Positions 18,388-27,503 of a stretch of DNA of 64,000 nt are shown here, piece after piece. Made by a program: the position numbers and the translations under genes. The first letter of the stretch is position 1, and each line of letters begins with the position of its first letter. Source of the stretch: Amycolatopsis benzoatilytica AK 16/65 (GTDB taxonomy: Bacteria; Actinomycetota; Actinomycetes; Mycobacteriales; Pseudonocardiaceae); the NCBI RefSeq assembly GCF_000383915.1, contig NZ_KB912942.1, forward strand, positions 7,954,470 to 8,018,469, in the 5' to 3' direction. The notes beneath the pieces are model-generated. The model had not been told where the DNA came from. It did no database searches and saw only the letters and a list, made by a program, of their open reading frames with translations.

Positions 18388-18878
18388 TGGCCGTTGGTTT
18401 CCTTGCTGAGGTCGGCGAACGAGACGGAGTGGGCGTGTTCGGTCTCGCGGTAGTTCTTGCGGGCGATGGTCAAGGCTTCCCGTGCCTGCAGGATGCCTTG
18501 CCGCATGAGATCGAGGTTGGGCAGGATGGAGCTGGCATCCCCGTCGGCAACTTTGACGTTGAAGTCGGCAACGTTTCGAGCGTAGTCGGACGATCCCATT
18601 CCGGCTGCCTGCGCCAGGAAGCCGACATCCCGGCTCATCCGGTTGTAGCCGTCGAGGAAGAAGTTGCAGGCGTTCAGATACGCCTGGAACCCCGCCTCAT
18701 TGACCGCGAACGATCCGTTCTGTGCAAGCGTCTTCAGCCGGGCTCCACCGGCGTTCACCTGTTCGGCGGCCTTATGGTCGGTCAGCCCCAGTCCGAGGTT
18801 GGAGAAGAAGTCCGTGCCAGCGTCGCCAGCGGCCCCGCCAGTGCCGACGCCGGGTTCTCCGAAGTGTGCACCCGTCAT
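18384..18878 (-). CDS. Small helical protein paired with the DUF3558-like lipoprotein, possibly ESX/WXG100-related
   Basis: A 164-residue soluble protein from the ATG at 18878, preceded by GGAGGGG. It has a Gly-rich N-terminus (to about 28) followed by long helices and no signal peptide or membrane segment. No classical WXG motif is present. Length, helical content and coupling to a DUF3558 lipoprotein suggest a type VII secretion-like substrate or partner, but this is inference from context. The open frame extends upstream to 19130, opposite ureA, which is not considered coding. Confidence 0.65.
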   Translation of the reverse strand: MTGAHFGEPGVGTGGAAGDAGTDFFSNLGLGLTDHKAAEQVNAGGARLKTLAQNGSFAVNEAGFQAYLNACNFFLDGYNRMSRDVGFLAQAAGMGSSDYARNVADFNVKVADGDASSILPNLDLMRQGILQAREALTIARKNYRETEHAHSVSFADLSKETNGQ

Positions 18879-19038
18879 GGTCCCCTCCGCCGCTTCCTGT
18901 CGTGAGCCCGCTACCACGGAGGGTAGCCGGTATCGGCATTTGCTGTCAGGCGCTTGCCGGATCCCGCCTCCGCTGCGCCAGGTAAACACTGCGTTTCCGG
19001 ACTCAGCGCTCCCCCTTCCGCGGTGGTAGACCATTGCC

Positions 19039-19341
19039 ATGCATCTGAGCCCGCAGGAGCGCGACAAACTGCTGGTCCACGTCGCGGCGGACGTGGCGCG
19101 CAAACGGCTCGAACGCGGCGTACGGCTCAATCACCCCGAGGCGGTCGCGCTCATCACCGACTACGTGCTGGAAGGGGCGCGCGACGGTCGCACGGTCAGC
19201 GAACTCGCTGCTGGCGGCCGGAGCGTGCTGTCCCGGGCGCAGGTGCTCGACGGAGTGCCGGAAATGATCGAGTCCGTGCAGGTGGAGGCGACGTTCCCGG
19301 ACGGCACGAAGCTCGTCACGGTGCACGAGCCGATCGGCTGA
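19039..19341 (+). CDS. ureA: Urease gamma subunit
   Basis: A 100-residue small urease subunit, full length. The N-terminus [20 protein letters not shown] and the [20 protein letters not shown] motif are diagnostic. It forms the urease core with UreB and UreC, hydrolysing urea to ammonia and carbamate in the cytoplasm. First gene of ureABCFGD, divergent from the DUF3558 pair with about 160 bp between the start codons. ureB begins 10 bp after its stop. Confidence 0.97.
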   Translation: MHLSPQERDKLLVHVAADVARKRLERGVRLNHPEAVALITDYVLEGARDGRTVSELAAGGRSVLSRAQVLDGVPEMIESVQVEATFPDGTKLVTVHEPIG

Positions 19342-19351
19342 GGAGGAAGTC

Positions 19352-19657
19352 GTGCGTCCAGGCGAGATCATCCCCGGCGACGAGCCGGTTCCGCTGAATC
19401 CGGGCCGCTCGCGCGTGCGGCTGCGGGTGCGCAATCTCGGCGACCGGCCGGTGCAGGTCGGTTCGCACTATCACTTCGCGGCGGTCAATCCCGGCCTCGA
19501 GTTCGACCGCGAGGCGGCGCGCGGGCACCGGCTCGATGTGCCCGCCGGCACGTCGGTGCGGTTCGAGCCGGGCATCGACCGCGAGGTGGACCTGGTTCCG
19601 CTCAGCGGTCATCGGCGGGTGCCGGGCCTGCGGGCCGAGTACGCGGGGGAGTTCTGA
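19352..19657 (+). CDS. ureB: Urease beta subunit
   Basis: A 101-residue beta subunit beginning at GTG with [19 protein letters not shown]. The stretch [18 protein letters not shown] is the family hallmark. Preceded by GAGGAAG at good spacing. The ureC ATG overlaps its stop by 1 bp, so the subunits are translationally coupled. Confidence 0.97.
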   Translation: MRPGEIIPGDEPVPLNPGRSRVRLRVRNLGDRPVQVGSHYHFAAVNPGLEFDREAARGHRLDVPAGTSVRFEPGIDREVDLVPLSGHRRVPGLRAEYAGEF

Positions 19658-21378
19658 TGCCGGAGATCGACCGGGAGCGCTACGCCGAATTGTTCGGCCC
19701 GACCGCGGGCGACCGGATCCGGCTCGCGGACACCGATCTGCTCATCGAGGTCACCGAGGACCGGTCGATGGGGCCGGGCGGCAGCGGCGACGAGGTGCTC
19801 TTCGGCGGCGGCAAGGTGATTCGCGAATCGATGGGGCAGGCCACCGCGACCCGTGCCGAGGGCGCGCCGGACCTGGTGATCACCGGGGCGGTCGTCCTCG
19901 ACCACTGGGGGGTGGTCAAGGCCGACGTGGGGATCCGCGACGGACGTATCGTCGGCATCGGCAAGGCGGGCAATCCGGACACCATGGACGGAGTGGATCC
20001 GGCGCTGGTGATCGGTCCTTCCACGGAGGTGCTGGCGGGCAACGGGAAGATTCTCACCGCCGGCGGCATCGACTGCCACGTGCACTTCATCTGCCCGCAG
20101 CTGGTCGACACCGCGCTCGCGGCCGGGCTGACTACGCTCGTCGGCGGCGGGACCGGGCCCAGCGAAGGGTCGAAGGCGACCACGGTCACGCCCGGTGCCT
20201 GGAATCTCGGCCGGATGCTGTCCGCGATGGACGGCCAGCCGGTGAACGTCTTGTTGCTGGGCAAGGGAAACACCGTCCGCCCGGAGGCGTTGCGGGAGCA
20301 GCTGGCGGCCGGGGCCGGCGGGTTCAAGCTGCACGAGGACTGGGGGTCCACCCCGGCCGCGATCGATGCCTGCCTGACCGTCGCCGACGAGTCCGGCGTG
20401 CAGGTCGCGATCCACACCGACACCCTCAACGAAGCCGGCTTCCTGGAGTCCACTGTGGACGCCATCGGCGGCCGGTCGATCAACGCGTACCACACCGAGG
20501 GGGCCGGCGGCGGGCACGCGCCGGACATCATCGAGGTCGCCGGGATGGCGAACTTCCTTCCCTCGTCCACGAACCCGACCCGGCCGCACACCGTCAACAC
20601 GCTCGACGAACACCTCGACATGCTGATGGTCTGCCACCACCTGAATCCGTCGGTGCCGGAGGACCTGGCGTTCGCGGAGAGCCGGATCCGGCCGAGCACG
20701 ATCGCCGCCGAGGACGTGCTGCACGACCTCGGCGCGATCTCGATGATGAGTTCCGACGCGCAGGCGATGGGCCGGATCGGCGAGGTGATCATCCGCACCT
20801 GGCAGACCGCGCACGTGATGAAGCGCCGCCGGGGCGCGCTGCCTGGCGACGGCGCCGCGGACAACCTGCGGGCCCGCCGCTACGTCGCGAAGTACACGAT
20901 CAATCCGGCGATCGCGCACGGGATGGACGGCGAGATCGGTTCGGTCGAGGTCGGCAAGCTCGCCGATCTGGTGCTGTGGGAACCGAAATTCTTCGGCGTG
21001 CGCCCGCACGTGGTGCTGAAGGGCGGATTCCCGGCGTGGGCGGCGATGGGCGACGCGAACGCTTCGATCCCCACCCCGCAACCGGTGCTGGCCCGGCCGA
21101 TGTTCGGTGCCGCGCCCTCGGTCGCGGCCGCGTCCAGCCTTCATTTCGTGGCACCGGAAGCGATGGATTCCGGTCTGTCCGAACGGTTCCGGATCTCCCG
21201 TCGGCTCGTCCCGGTCGCCAATACCCGGCGGCGGACGAAGGCGGACATGGTGCTCAACGACGCGACACCGGAGATCCGGGTGGATCCGGACAGCTTCGCG
21301 GTGCGTGTGGACGGGGAACTCATCGAACCTCATCCGGTAGCCGAATTGCCAATGGCGCAAAGGTATTTCCTGTTCTGA
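19657..21378 (+). CDS. ureC: Urease alpha (catalytic) subunit
   Basis: A 573-residue catalytic subunit, full length. Nickel ligands are visible: H141 and H143 in DCHVHF, carbamylated K224 in [11 protein letters not shown]253 in AIHTDT and H279 in [10 protein letters not shown]. The mobile-flap Cys-His is C326-H327 in MVCHHLNPS. All key residues are intact, so an active enzyme is expected once nickel is inserted by UreF, UreG and UreD. The ureF ATG overlaps the ureC stop (TGATG). Confidence 0.98.
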   Translation: MPEIDRERYAELFGPTAGDRIRLADTDLLIEVTEDRSMGPGGSGDEVLFGGGKVIRESMGQATATRAEGAPDLVITGAVVLDHWGVVKADVGIRDGRIVGIGKAGNPDTMDGVDPALVIGPSTEVLAGNGKILTAGGIDCHVHFICPQLVDTALAAGLTTLVGGGTGPSEGSKATTVTPGAWNLGRMLSAMDGQPVNVLLLGKGNTVRPEALREQLAAGAGGFKLHEDWGSTPAAIDACLTVADESGVQVAIHTDTLNEAGFLESTVDAIGGRSINAYHTEGAGGGHAPDIIEVAGMANFLPSSTNPTRPHTVNTLDEHLDMLMVCHHLNPSVPEDLAFAESRIRPSTIAAEDVLHDLGAISMMSSDAQAMGRIGEVIIRTWQTAHVMKRRRGALPGDGAADNLRARRYVAKYTINPAIAHGMDGEIGSVEVGKLADLVLWEPKFFGVRPHVVLKGGFPAWAAMGDANASIPTPQPVLARPMFGAAPSVAAASSLHFVAPEAMDSGLSERFRISRRLVPVANTRRRTKADMVLNDATPEIRVDPDSFAVRVDGELIEPHPVAELPMAQRYFLF

Positions 21379-22064
21379 TGAATCCTTCCGCGCTGCTTCT
21401 CGCCGATTCCCGGTTCCCGGGCGGCGGGCACGTGCACTCGGGCGGCCTGGAAGAGGCGGCGGCCCGTGGTCTGGTGCGCTCGGAACGCGATCTGCCGGGC
21501 TTCCTCTATGGCCGGTTGCGCACCGCGGGCCTGCTCGCCGCGGTGTTCGCCGCCGCGTCGGCACACGCGGCCGCTCGGACTGTCCACAGCAGCCATTGGC
21601 TTCGGCTCGACCAGGAACTCGACGCGCGGACGCCTTCGCTGGCGCAACGGGAAGCCTCCCGGGCACAGGGCCGGGGCACCGCCCGAGCGGGACGGATCGC
21701 CTGGCCGTCACCGGTGCTCACCCGATTGCTGGCCGAGACGCCCCGCCCGCACCATCCGATCGTCGGCGGCGCGTTGGTCGGCATCGGCGGCGGCGCCCCG
21801 GTGGACGCGGCGATGGCGATGGCCTATCTCGCGGTGAGCGGCCCGGCGAGCGCGGCGGTGCGGCTGCTCGGGCTGGACCCGTTCGCGGTGAACGCGGTGG
21901 TCGTGCGGCTGGCCGGGCCGCTTCAGGAGGTCAGCGACGAGGCGGCGGCGACCGCGGGCGCCGATCCGGCCGATCTGCCCGCGCCGGCGTCGCCGGTGCT
22001 GGATCTGTTCGCCGAGGAACACGCTCGGCATCACCAGGAAGAGGTGCGTCTCTTTGCCAGTTGA
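21378..22064 (+). CDS. ureF: Urease accessory protein UreF
   Basis: A 228-residue accessory protein acting with UreD and UreG in nickel delivery to apo-urease. The N-terminus [20 protein letters not shown] is the typical UreF start. The rest is alpha-helical and Ala-rich, as in actinobacterial homologues, and ends [11 protein letters not shown]. It overlaps ureC by 1 bp and ureG by 11 bp. Confidence 0.93.
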   Translation: MNPSALLLADSRFPGGGHVHSGGLEEAAARGLVRSERDLPGFLYGRLRTAGLLAAVFAAASAHAAARTVHSSHWLRLDQELDARTPSLAQREASRAQGRGTARAGRIAWPSPVLTRLLAETPRPHHPIVGGALVGIGGGAPVDAAMAMAYLAVSGPASAAVRLLGLDPFAVNAVVVRLAGPLQEVSDEAAATAGADPADLPAPASPVLDLFAEEHARHHQEEVRLFAS

Positions 22065-22761
22065 ACACGGCCACGGGCACGGGCACGTGCACCCGGTCAA
22101 CTTCGACCCGACCGCCGCCGAACCGGACCGCTACGACGCCGCGCCCACCGCCGGGCGCGCGTACCGGATCGGCATCGGCGGACCGGTCGGCAGCGGCAAG
22201 ACCGCGCTCACCGCCGCGCTCTGCCGGGCGCTGGGCGCCGAGCTGAACCTGGCGGTGGTCACCAACGACATCTACACCACCGAGGATGCCGACTTCCTGC
22301 GCAAGGCGGGCGTGCTCGACCCGGAGCGGATCGAGGCGGTGCAGACCGGGGCCTGCCCGCACACCGCGATCCGCGACGACATCACCGCGAATCTGGACGC
22401 CGTCGAGCGGCTGGAGGAGAAGTTCCCCGGGCTGGAACTGGTCATCGTGGAAAGCGGCGGGGACAACCTCACCGCGGTGTTCAGCCGCGGGCTGGCCGAC
22501 AGCCAGATCTTCGTCGTCGACGTCGCGGGCGGGGACAAGGTGCCGCGCAAGGGCGGACCCGGCGTGACGACCGCCGACCTCCTGGTGATCAACAAGACCG
22601 ACATCGCGCACCTGGTCGGCGCCGACCTGACGGTGATGACCTCGGACGCGCACCGGATGCGCGGGGACCTGCCGGTGCTCGCACAGTCCCTGGTGGACAC
22701 CCCGGACGCACCGGCGGTCGCGGACTGGGTGCGTTCGCTGGTCCCGGTCCGGCACGGGTGA
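22054..22761 (+). CDS. ureG: Urease accessory GTPase UreG
   Basis: A 235-residue SIMIBI GTPase that energises nickel insertion. The P-loop is GGPVGSGKT (42-50), the metal-site CPH is in [12 protein letters not shown], and VINKTDIA is the guanine-specificity NKxD. The N-terminus HGHGHGHVH is histidine-rich and may store or relay nickel; no ureE occurs in the cluster. The proposed start is a TTG at 22054, 11 bp inside ureF. A later start would remove the His tract. Confidence 0.95.
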   Translation: MPVEHGHGHGHVHPVNFDPTAAEPDRYDAAPTAGRAYRIGIGGPVGSGKTALTAALCRALGAELNLAVVTNDIYTTEDADFLRKAGVLDPERIEAVQTGACPHTAIRDDITANLDAVERLEEKFPGLELVIVESGGDNLTAVFSRGLADSQIFVVDVAGGDKVPRKGGPGVTTADLLVINKTDIAHLVGADLTVMTSDAHRMRGDLPVLAQSLVDTPDAPAVADWVRSLVPVRHG

Positions 22762-23486
22762 GGGCGCACGCGCGGCTGACCGCGGTCTTCGACGGCGGCC
22801 GGACCGTGCTGCGCGAGCTGAGGTCGATGGCCCCGCTTACCCTCGTCCCGCGTCGCGGCAGCGGGCCTGGCGCACTGGTTCACCTCGTCAGCTCGGCGAC
22901 CGCGCCGCTCGGCGGGGACGACCTGCGGCTGGAGATCCACGTCGGCCCGCTCGCTGAGTTGACGCTCTCCGGCGTCGCGGCCACCCTCGTGTTGCCTGGG
23001 CTGGCCGGCGACGAGAGTTCGTCCACCGTGCAGGTGAGTGTCGAGGCAGGCGGTTCGTGCGCGTACCTGCCGGAGCCGACTGTCGTCACCGCGCGGTCCA
23101 ACCATCACGCCGTCCTTCGCGCCGACCTGGCGGAAGACGCTCGATTCCACACCCGCGAGGTGCTCGTCCTCGGCAGAGAAGGGGAACGCCCGGGACGGCT
23201 GTCCTCGACGCTGCACGTGACACGAGCGGGAACCCCGGTGCTGCGGCAGACGCAGACGGTGGGCGACGCCGCGCTGGACGCCAGCCTCGCCGTACTGGCC
23301 GGGTATCGGGTGCTGGTGACCGAACTCGAGTTCGGCGGCCCGTCGCGGCCCGCCGCGTCCGGGCCGTGGTGGTCGCGGACCCCGCTCGCCGCGGGCGGCA
23401 CGCTGACCACCGCGGTCGGCCCGGACGTGGTGACCGCGTCGAGCGCCGGTCTAGCCGGCGGTCCGGAAAGTCGGCGGGGGCAGTGA
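22758..23486 (+). CDS. ureD: Urease accessory protein UreD/UreH
   Basis: A 242-residue UreD-type protein, the scaffold that binds apo-urease and recruits UreF and UreG. Recognised by order and by stretches such as [20 protein letters not shown] and the middle block around [14 protein letters not shown]. It starts at a GTG overlapping the ureG stop by 4 bp. Its last 36 bp overlap the 3' end of the convergent permease gene. Sequence is weakly conserved in this family, so context carries much of the call. Confidence 0.88.
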   Translation: MRAHARLTAVFDGGRTVLRELRSMAPLTLVPRRGSGPGALVHLVSSATAPLGGDDLRLEIHVGPLAELTLSGVAATLVLPGLAGDESSSTVQVSVEAGGSCAYLPEPTVVTARSNHHAVLRADLAEDARFHTREVLVLGREGERPGRLSSTLHVTRAGTPVLRQTQTVGDAALDASLAVLAGYRVLVTELEFGGPSRPAASGPWWSRTPLAAGGTLTTAVGPDVVTASSAGLAGGPESRRGQ

Positions 23487-25127
23487 GACCGGACCGGCGG
23501 TGCGGCACATGTCGTGGCAGCTGCGGTCCAGGGTGCAGCACAGCGAGCAGATCGCGCCGCCCTGGTTGGCGCAGTCGGCGATGTCCGGCAGTTCGTAAGC
23601 GTCGCCGCAGACCGAACAGCGATGCGTGCTGCGCGGGTCCGACTCGGCTTCCGGACCGGAAACGAGGTTGGGCCGCACCAGGTAGTACCGGCCGCGGGTG
23701 GCCAGCGCGAGCGCGGGCACGAGCACGACCGCGATCACCAGCGCCAGCAGCGGGCTGAATGCTGCGAGGTATTCGCCGAACGCGCCGAAGTACGCCGCGA
23801 TCGACACCGCTGACGCGCTCACCATCGCGCCGAATCCGACCGGATTGATCTTGTGCAGGTAAGCCCGCTTGAACTCGATGTACCGCGGGGAAAGCCCGAG
23901 CGGCTTCGCGATCACCAGGTCCGCGCACACCGCGCCGATCCAGGCGATCGCGACGTTCGAGTAGAAACCGAGGATCTTGTTCAGGAAGCCGAACGCGCCG
24001 AACTCCATCAGCGCGAGCGCGATCCCGCAGTTGACCAGCACATACCAGGCGCGGCCGGGGTGGCGGTGCAGCACACGGGAGAAGAAGTTCGCGAAGGACA
24101 GCGAACCGGAGTACGCGTTCGTCGTGTTGATCTTGATCTGCGAAACCACCACGAACAACGCGGCGAAGGTGAGCGCGGCCGGTCCGAGCGCGGGCCGCAC
24201 CGCCTCGAGGTAGGGCGCGATCGGTTCCAGCGCCGCGGTTTTGCCGACCGCTCCGAGCGCGACGAAGGCCAGCAGCGCGCCGCCGATCTGTTTGGCCGCG
24301 CCGAGCACCACCCAGCCCGGCCCGGCGGCGAGCACCGCGGCCCACCAGGAGCGCTTGTTCTCCGCCGTCTTCGCCGGCATGAAGCGCAGGTAGTCGGCTT
24401 GTTCGCCGATCTGCCCGATCAATGACAACGCGATGCCCATCCCGAAGCCGAATCCGACCGCGGAGAATCCGGAACCCGCGCCGTCGACGCCGCCGAACGC
24501 GGCGAACTCGGCGAACCGCCCGGGTTCGCGCACGAGCACGACGACGAACGGCAGCACCAGTCCGGCGATCCAGATCGGCTGCGTCCAGGTCTGCATCTTC
24601 GCGACCGCGCCCATCCCGTAGAGCGCGAACGGCAGCACGATCAGCGTCGCCAGCAGGTAACCGATCGGCAGCGGAATGCCGAGCGCCAACTGGAACGCCT
24701 GGCCCATGATCGAGCCTTCGAGCGAGAAGAAGATCACCGTGAAGCTGGCGTACACCAGTGAGGTGAGGGTGGACCCGAAGTAGCCGAAACCGGCACCGCG
24801 GGTGAGCAAGTCCATGTCCACGCCGTAGGTCGCGCAGGCGCGCGCGATCGGCACGCCGGTCACGAAGATCACCACCGCGGCGGCCAGAATCGCGAGGACT
24901 CCCGAGGTGAAGCCGTAGGACAGGACGATGCTGGCGCCGATGGCGAAGTCGGCGAGGTAGGCGATCCCGCCGAGTGCGGTGGTCGCGACCACGAACGGCG
25001 ACCAGCGCCGGAACGATTGCGCGGCGAAGCGCAGGGAGTAGTCCTCGCGGTTTTCGTCGGCGGCGAGTGCGGCGTAGGTGCGCTGTGGTTTTTCCGTGTC
25101 GTCGCGTTCGGACAGGATCTCGGTCAT
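23451..25127 (-). CDS. NCS1-like purine/cytosine permease with a cysteine-rich C-terminal tail
   Basis: A 558-residue membrane protein with about 12 transmembrane segments over residues 45-490, of the NCS1 nucleobase/hydantoin/allantoin symporter type. After the last helix a cytosolic tail of about 60 residues carries a cysteine cluster (CSVCGDAYELPDIADC, then CSLCC and CHDMC), resembling a zinc- or metal-binding finger, which is unusual for a transporter. The ATG follows a strong GGAGGC site. It is convergent with ureD, overlapping by 36 bp. Near urease it may import a purine breakdown product or urea precursor; this is inference. Confidence 0.82.
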   Translation of the reverse strand: MTEILSERDDTEKPQRTYAALAADENREDYSLRFAAQSFRRWSPFVVATTALGGIAYLADFAIGASIVLSYGFTSGVLAILAAAVVIFVTGVPIARACATYGVDMDLLTRGAGFGYFGSTLTSLVYASFTVIFFSLEGSIMGQAFQLALGIPLPIGYLLATLIVLPFALYGMGAVAKMQTWTQPIWIAGLVLPFVVVLVREPGRFAEFAAFGGVDGAGSGFSAVGFGFGMGIALSLIGQIGEQADYLRFMPAKTAENKRSWWAAVLAAGPGWVVLGAAKQIGGALLAFVALGAVGKTAALEPIAPYLEAVRPALGPAALTFAALFVVVSQIKINTTNAYSGSLSFANFFSRVLHRHPGRAWYVLVNCGIALALMEFGAFGFLNKILGFYSNVAIAWIGAVCADLVIAKPLGLSPRYIEFKRAYLHKINPVGFGAMVSASAVSIAAYFGAFGEYLAAFSPLLALVIAVVLVPALALATRGRYYLVRPNLVSGPEAESDPRSTHRCSVCGDAYELPDIADCANQGGAICSLCCTLDRSCHDMCRTAGPVSLPPPTFRTAG

Positions 25128-25375
25128 CTGGCCTGCCTCCGATGCTGGGGAACGGGTGCCGGAGCAGGTCGAAAGGTAGGGGTGGCCTGTATCGATCAGG
25201 GCCCAGCCGGTAAACAGCGAGTTACAACTCGGCGGCCTGCGGTTACGTCGCGATGGCGGGCCGGGCGTGGCAGGAGTCACCGTTCGGTGGGTTTCGCCGG
25301 GACTCCCGACCCAATACCGTCGGCGGATAGCCGTGATTCGACACCCTCACCAGGGGTAACGGAAGGTTGGGCCGG

Positions 25376-26041
25376 ATGACACCGGAGATCGACGAGGCGG
25401 TCGTGCGGCTGCCTGGCATGCGGGTGGCCTACGACGGTGCGCCGTTCGACGAGTCCGCGCTGGCCGCCACCTGGCACGAGCAGCTGCAGAGCTGGCTGAG
25501 CCAGGCGATGTCGGAAGCGCTCGCGGAACCCAACGCGATGGTGCTCGCCACCGCCGACGCCGACGGACGGCCGTCCTCCCGCACCGTGCTGTGCAAGGGC
25601 CTGGACGAACGCGGCGTGGTGTTCTACACCAATTACACGTCGATGAAGAGCCACGATCTCACCGCGACGCGCTACGCGTCCGCCACCTTCCCCTGGTATC
25701 AGCTGCAGCGTCAGGTGACGGTGCGCGGCGAGGTGGAGAAGGTGAGCGCGGACGAGACGGCCGCGTACTGGGCCCAGCGGCCGCGTGGTTCGCAGCTCGG
25801 TGCTTGGGCCTCGCCGCAGTCTCGGGTGGTCGACGGCCGGCGCGCGCTGGAGAACGCGCTGCGGAACATCGAACGCCGCTTCGCCGACGTCGAGCGGATC
25901 CCGGCCCCGCCGCATTGGGGCGGCTGGCGGATCCGGCCGGACTTCGTCGAGTTCTGGCAGGGCCGGCAGGACCGGATGCACGACCGGCTGCGCTTCCACC
26001 GCACCCACGACGGCTGGCACGTAGAGCGCCTCGCCCCCTGA
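25376..26041 (+). CDS. pdxH: Pyridoxamine/pyridoxine 5'-phosphate oxidase
   Basis: A 221-residue FMN enzyme that makes pyridoxal 5'-phosphate from PNP or PMP. Family motifs: MVLATADADGRPSSRTVLCKG, GVVFYTNYTSMKSHDL, the substrate-site block QRPRGSQLGAWASPQS and the end WRIRPDFVEFWQGR with RLRFHR. The ATG at 25376 sits 9 bp after GGAAGG; the TTG three codons upstream overlaps that site poorly. Full length. Followed by palindromic element copy 2. PLP supply would serve SerC and the class-V aminotransferase, though no regulatory link is seen. Confidence 0.95.
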   Translation: MTPEIDEAVVRLPGMRVAYDGAPFDESALAATWHEQLQSWLSQAMSEALAEPNAMVLATADADGRPSSRTVLCKGLDERGVVFYTNYTSMKSHDLTATRYASATFPWYQLQRQVTVRGEVEKVSADETAAYWAQRPRGSQLGAWASPQSRVVDGRRALENALRNIERRFADVERIPAPPHWGGWRIRPDFVEFWQGRQDRMHDRLRFHRTHDGWHVERLAP

Positions 26042-26059
26042 CCCCGGCTCACGCGGCGA

Positions 26060-26120
26060 ACTGTCCGTGAAGGGCCCCTTGCGGGAATCCAAGTCCGGCA
26101 AGGGGCCCTTCACGGACAGT
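26060..26120. repeat. Palindromic intergenic element, copy 2
   Basis: A 61-bp inverted repeat with outer ends ACTGTCCG and CGGACAGT. The arm core GTGAAGGGCCCCTTG pairs with CAAGGGGCCCTTCAC around a centre with GGAATCC. It begins 19 bp after the pdxH stop and lies upstream of the MFS promoter. Confidence 0.92.
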
Positions 26121-26159
26121 CAGCGACTCTTGCGGGGAAAATCACCTGCGCCCAAATTA

Positions 26160-26175
26160 TTAGCGCGGCTAAAGT
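26160..26175 (+). promoter_or_regulatory. Promoter and operator-like repeat of the MFS gene
   Basis: TTAGCGCGGCTAA (26160-26172) is a perfect 5+3+5 inverted repeat. It overlaps TAAAGT at 26170-26175, a good -10 box. Transcription would begin at or next to the GTG at 26184, giving a leaderless mRNA. The right half, GGCTAAAGTAA, resembles half of an IdeR/DmdR iron box, but the left half does not. Confidence 0.5.
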
Positions 26176-26183
26176 AATCAGTC

Positions 26184-27479
26184 GTGACTTCAGAACCGGG
26201 CTTAATGCCGCCCCGCAAGGGGCTCCGCAAGCTGCTCAGCCGGATCGTCGTGGACACGCGTCCGCTGAAGATCCCCGCGTTCCGGCGGCTCTGGATGTCC
26301 ACCGCGGTCACCGCGGTCGGCTCGCAGCTCACCGCGGTCGCGGTGCCGAAGCAGATCTTCGACCTCACCGGTTCCTCCGGCTACGTCGGGCTCACCGGCG
26401 CGGTCGCGCTCGTGCCGCTGCTCGTGTTCGGTCTCTGGGGCGGTGCGATCGCCGACGCGGTCGACCGGCGCAAGCTGCTGCTCGTCACGAACGTCGGCCT
26501 CACCGTCACGTCCGCGTTGCTGTGGCTGCAGGCGTTCGCCGGGATCGGCTCGGTGTGGCTGGTGCTCGGCCTGCTCGCGGTGAACCAAGCCTTCTTCGCG
26601 ATCAACATGCCGACTCGCAGCGCGGTGGTCGCGAGGCTGGTGCCGGCCGCGCTGATGCCGTCGGCGAACGCGCTCAACACCACGATGGCCACCTTCGGCG
26701 CGGTCTTCGGGCCGTTGTTCGGCGGTGCGCTGATCCCGGTGATCGGACTGTCCACTTTGTACTTGGTGGACGTCGGCGCACTGGCGGTCACGCTGATCGC
26801 GGTGTGGCGGCTGCCGTCGATTCCGCCGCTCGGCGAAGGTGCGCGAAAAGCGGGCATCAGCTCGGTAATCGACGGATTCCGCTATCTGGCGGTCCAGAAA
26901 GTCCTGCTCGCGTCGTTCGTGGTGGACATCATCGCGATGGTCGCGGGCATGCCGCGCGCCCTGGTCCCGGAAATGGCCGAGCGCACGTTCGGCGATCCGC
27001 CGGGCGGCGGTCCGGCGCTCGGCTTGCTGTACGCCGCGATGCCCGCGGGCGCGGTGCTGATCGGGCTGTTTTCCGGCTGGCTGCACCGGGTGCAGCGGCA
27101 CGGTGTCGCGGTGGTGCTGGCGATCTGCTGCTGGGGGGTGGCGATGGCCGGGTTCGGGCTCGCGCATTCGCTGTGGCTGGCGGTCCTGTTCATGGCCGCC
27201 GGCGGCGCTGCGGACATGGTGAGTTCGGTGTACCGGCAAGCGATCCTGCTGACCGCGACCACCGACGAGATGCGCGGCCGGCTCAGCGGCGTGTTCACCG
27301 TGGTGGTCGCGGGCGGTCCGCGCATCGCCGACCTCACGCACGGCTGGTCGGCCTCGGCCTGGGGCACCCGCGTGGCGGCTACCGGCGGCGGTTTCCTGGT
27401 GATCATTCTCGTGCTCGCTTCGCTGGCTGTGCTGCCGACGTTCTGGCGTTATCGGGCCGCGGTCGAAGAGGCCAGCTGA
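26184..27479 (+). CDS. MFS transporter, EntS/DHA3-like exporter
   Basis: A 431-residue major facilitator with 12 predicted transmembrane segments. The loop 2-3 motif (WGGAIADAVDRRKLLL) is the usual MFS motif A variant. The N-terminus RPLKIPAFRRLWMSTAVTAVG and overall look fit the DHA3/EntS group of drug or siderophore exporters. The GTG start has no ribosome-binding site, but a -10 box lies 9 bp upstream, consistent with a leaderless transcript. Substrate unknown. Confidence 0.85.
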   Translation: MTSEPGLMPPRKGLRKLLSRIVVDTRPLKIPAFRRLWMSTAVTAVGSQLTAVAVPKQIFDLTGSSGYVGLTGAVALVPLLVFGLWGGAIADAVDRRKLLLVTNVGLTVTSALLWLQAFAGIGSVWLVLGLLAVNQAFFAINMPTRSAVVARLVPAALMPSANALNTTMATFGAVFGPLFGGALIPVIGLSTLYLVDVGALAVTLIAVWRLPSIPPLGEGARKAGISSVIDGFRYLAVQKVLLASFVVDIIAMVAGMPRALVPEMAERTFGDPPGGGPALGLLYAAMPAGAVLIGLFSGWLHRVQRHGVAVVLAICCWGVAMAGFGLAHSLWLAVLFMAAGGAADMVSSVYRQAILLTATTDEMRGRLSGVFTVVVAGGPRIADLTHGWSASAWGTRVAATGGGFLVIILVLASLAVLPTFWRYRAAVEEAS

Positions 27480-27485
27480 ACCTGT

Positions 27486-27501
27486 TAGTCCAAACGGACT
27501 A
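27486..27501. promoter_or_regulatory. Small inverted repeat before the lipoprotein gene
   Basis: TAGTCC and GGACTA separated by AAAC, ending 3 bp before the first ATG of the lipoprotein gene and 6 bp after the MFS stop. Could be an operator or a weak hairpin; no T-run follows. Confidence 0.4.
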
Positions 27502-27503
27502 GC

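Noticed and set aside
19609..21711. 700-codon open frame antisense to ureC
   Set aside because: Shadow of a highly conserved GC-rich gene; composition is Arg/His/Asp-skewed and no domain is visible.
26160..26178. Full iron-regulator (IdeR/DmdR) box before the MFS gene
   Set aside because: Only the right half matches the 19-bp consensus; the left half does not, so it is reported as a generic inverted repeat.
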